Origin: Quinella sp. 1Q5
GTDB lineage: Bacteria > Bacillota > Negativicutes > Selenomonadales > Selenomonadaceae
DNA length: 48,173 bases
NCBI GenBank assembly: GCA_014764605.1
Contig: JACXWG010000004.1
Location: forward strand, 1-48,173
Reading direction: 5' to 3'
Part shown: in pieces, positions 47,411 through 48,173 of the stretch
How positions within the stretch are numbered: position 1 is the first letter of the stretch
Layout: the number at the start of each line of letters is the position of its first letter
The notes under the pieces: generated by a model
What the model was told of the DNA's origin: nothing
What the model saw: the letters and a program-made list of their open reading frames with translations, nothing else
Database searches by the model: none
Made by a program: the position numbers and the translations under genes

Positions 47411-48173
47411 GCGACACCACTAAAGCAATCTTCACGGGCGATCATTGCTTATCGTGTACGAGTTGCATGGCTAATTGTCCTGTCATGGCGGCTATCAAAG
47501 ACTATCGCGGTCCTAAACTTGTCGGTCCGGCTCATGGCAGAATGCACTTTTCGCAGGAAGATATTGAAGAGAGCCTCAATTATTGCTCCAACTGCAAGAG
47601 TTGCGACCGCGCTTGTCCTTCTGGCGTTGCCGTTTCAACCCTCAACATGTTGCAACGCGCCGAATACTACAAAAAGCATGAGCACCTGCGCTCCGAAGAT
47701 ATGCTTGCTCACGGCGAGCGCATGGCTAACTTAATCCGCAAAATTCCTTTCGGCGCGACATTCTCCAACTTGGGCATGAGTATCGGCAAAGCTTTAGGCG
47801 TATTCAGCGCACTTGGCATCGCCGGCGAACGCAATATGCCCGCCTACGCCTCCACGCCATTTAAGGAAAGTTTCAGCTCTATCAAGCAACCGGCGTCGAC
47901 TAAAAAAGTCGTTCTCTTCACTGGTTGTTTCATCAACGACAATGAACCGCAAGTCGGCAATGCTTTCGTCAAAGTCCTCAACGCCAATGGTTACGAAGTT
48001 TTAATCGACAAGCAGTTCAAATGTTGCGGTTCGCCCCTTGTTGTCACCGGCTTTTTAGACGAGGCTCGCCAACACGCCGATTTAAACGTTGCCAGGATTC
48101 TCGACTGGAAACAAAAAGGCATTCCAGTTGTTACACCGTGCACCAGTTGTTCTCTCATGCTTAAGGAAGAGTA
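47407..48173 (+). CDS. glpC: Anaerobic glycerol-3-phosphate dehydrogenase subunit C, cut by window end
   Basis: First 255 residues. Two 4Fe-4S motifs, CLSCTSCMANCPV (about 14-26) and CSNCKSCDRACPSG (about 60-73), then the first CCG domain with FTGCFINDNEPQVG and FKCCGSPLVVTG, and a TPCTSCSLM near the cut. It anchors the GlpAB dimer to the membrane and passes electrons to quinone. The rest lies outside the window. Confidence 0.93.
   Translation, partial: MSDTTKAIFTGDHCLSCTSCMANCPVMAAIKDYRGPKLVGPAHGRMHFSQEDIEESLNYCSNCKSCDRACPSGVAVSTLNMLQRAEYYKKHEHLRSEDMLAHGERMANLIRKIPFGATFSNLGMSIGKALGVFSALGIAGERNMPAYASTPFKESFSSIKQPASTKKVVLFTGCFINDNEPQVGNAFVKVLNANGYEVLIDKQFKCCGSPLVVTGFLDEARQHADLNVARILDWKQKGIPVVTPCTSCSLMLKEE

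Noticed and set aside
1-48173. tRNA, rRNA or a prophage attachment site in the window
   Set aside because: I found no cloverleaf-like segment, no rRNA sequence and no direct repeat pair that would bound the prophage. The left end of the prophage is outside the window.

Overview
The window suggests a diderm Firmicute of the class Negativicutes (Selenomonadales-like). Several housekeeping pairs have Firmicutes-type synteny (pcrA-ligA; rplI followed by a Lon-family protease with a 4-nt overlap). The same stretch also carries genes that need an outer membrane with lipid A: a PagL-like lipid A deacylase with a signal peptide and terminal Phe, a heptosyltransferase-like GT9 enzyme, and an MsbA-like ABC exporter. 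Genus cannot be fixed from the sequence alone.

Region 1 (1-21.85 kb) is part of a prophage with a contractile-tail (P2/Mu-like) gene set. A head module (0.7-5.0 kb) holds a ClpP-like head protease, decoration protein, gpE-family major capsid protein, neck and tail-completion proteins. A tail module (5.6-21.8 kb) holds a tail assembly chaperone with a -1 frameshift site, tape measure protein, LysM gpX, gpD, baseplate J, gpI, tail fibre, a glycine-rich receptor-binding candidate, accessory structural genes and a YvrJ-type holin-like protein. The prophage looks damaged. No tail sheath gene is present, only the last codons of a tube gene survive next to a 58-bp repeat, no spike gene or endolysin is seen, and no integrase, terminase or portal lies inside the window. 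The baseplate gp25/W gene sits upstream of the head protease and is split by a poly-T frameshift. A decayed HNH endonuclease and a truncated T5orf172-type gene lie at the module edges.

Between the tail chaperone and the tape measure gene lies an opposite-strand cassette (5977-7526). It encodes a protein made almost wholly of six tandem helix-turn-helix units and two small cysteine-motif proteins, plus a folded non-coding stretch ending in the second copy of the 58-bp repeat. This cassette is the best candidate for something undescribed. A perfect 24-bp inverted repeat also flanks a four-gene block in the tail module (17.2-18.6 kb).

Region 2 (21.9-48.2 kb) is chromosomal or prophage-adjacent. 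In order: a GT9 glycosyltransferase; on the minus strand ligA, pcrA, an ABC exporter and its marR regulator; a plus-strand radical SAM enzyme; an AT-rich minus-strand segment with an asparagine-synthase-like gene (carrying a G10 tract) and panD, each preceded by a near-duplicate terminator-promoter module; then ald, pgeF, a DUF2939-like membrane protein gene and surE; a plus-strand PagL-like gene; ftsY; metI-metN behind a ROK-family gene; a LonC-type protease and rplI; and finally the plus-strand glpABC operon for anaerobic glycerol-3-phosphate oxidation, cut by the window end.
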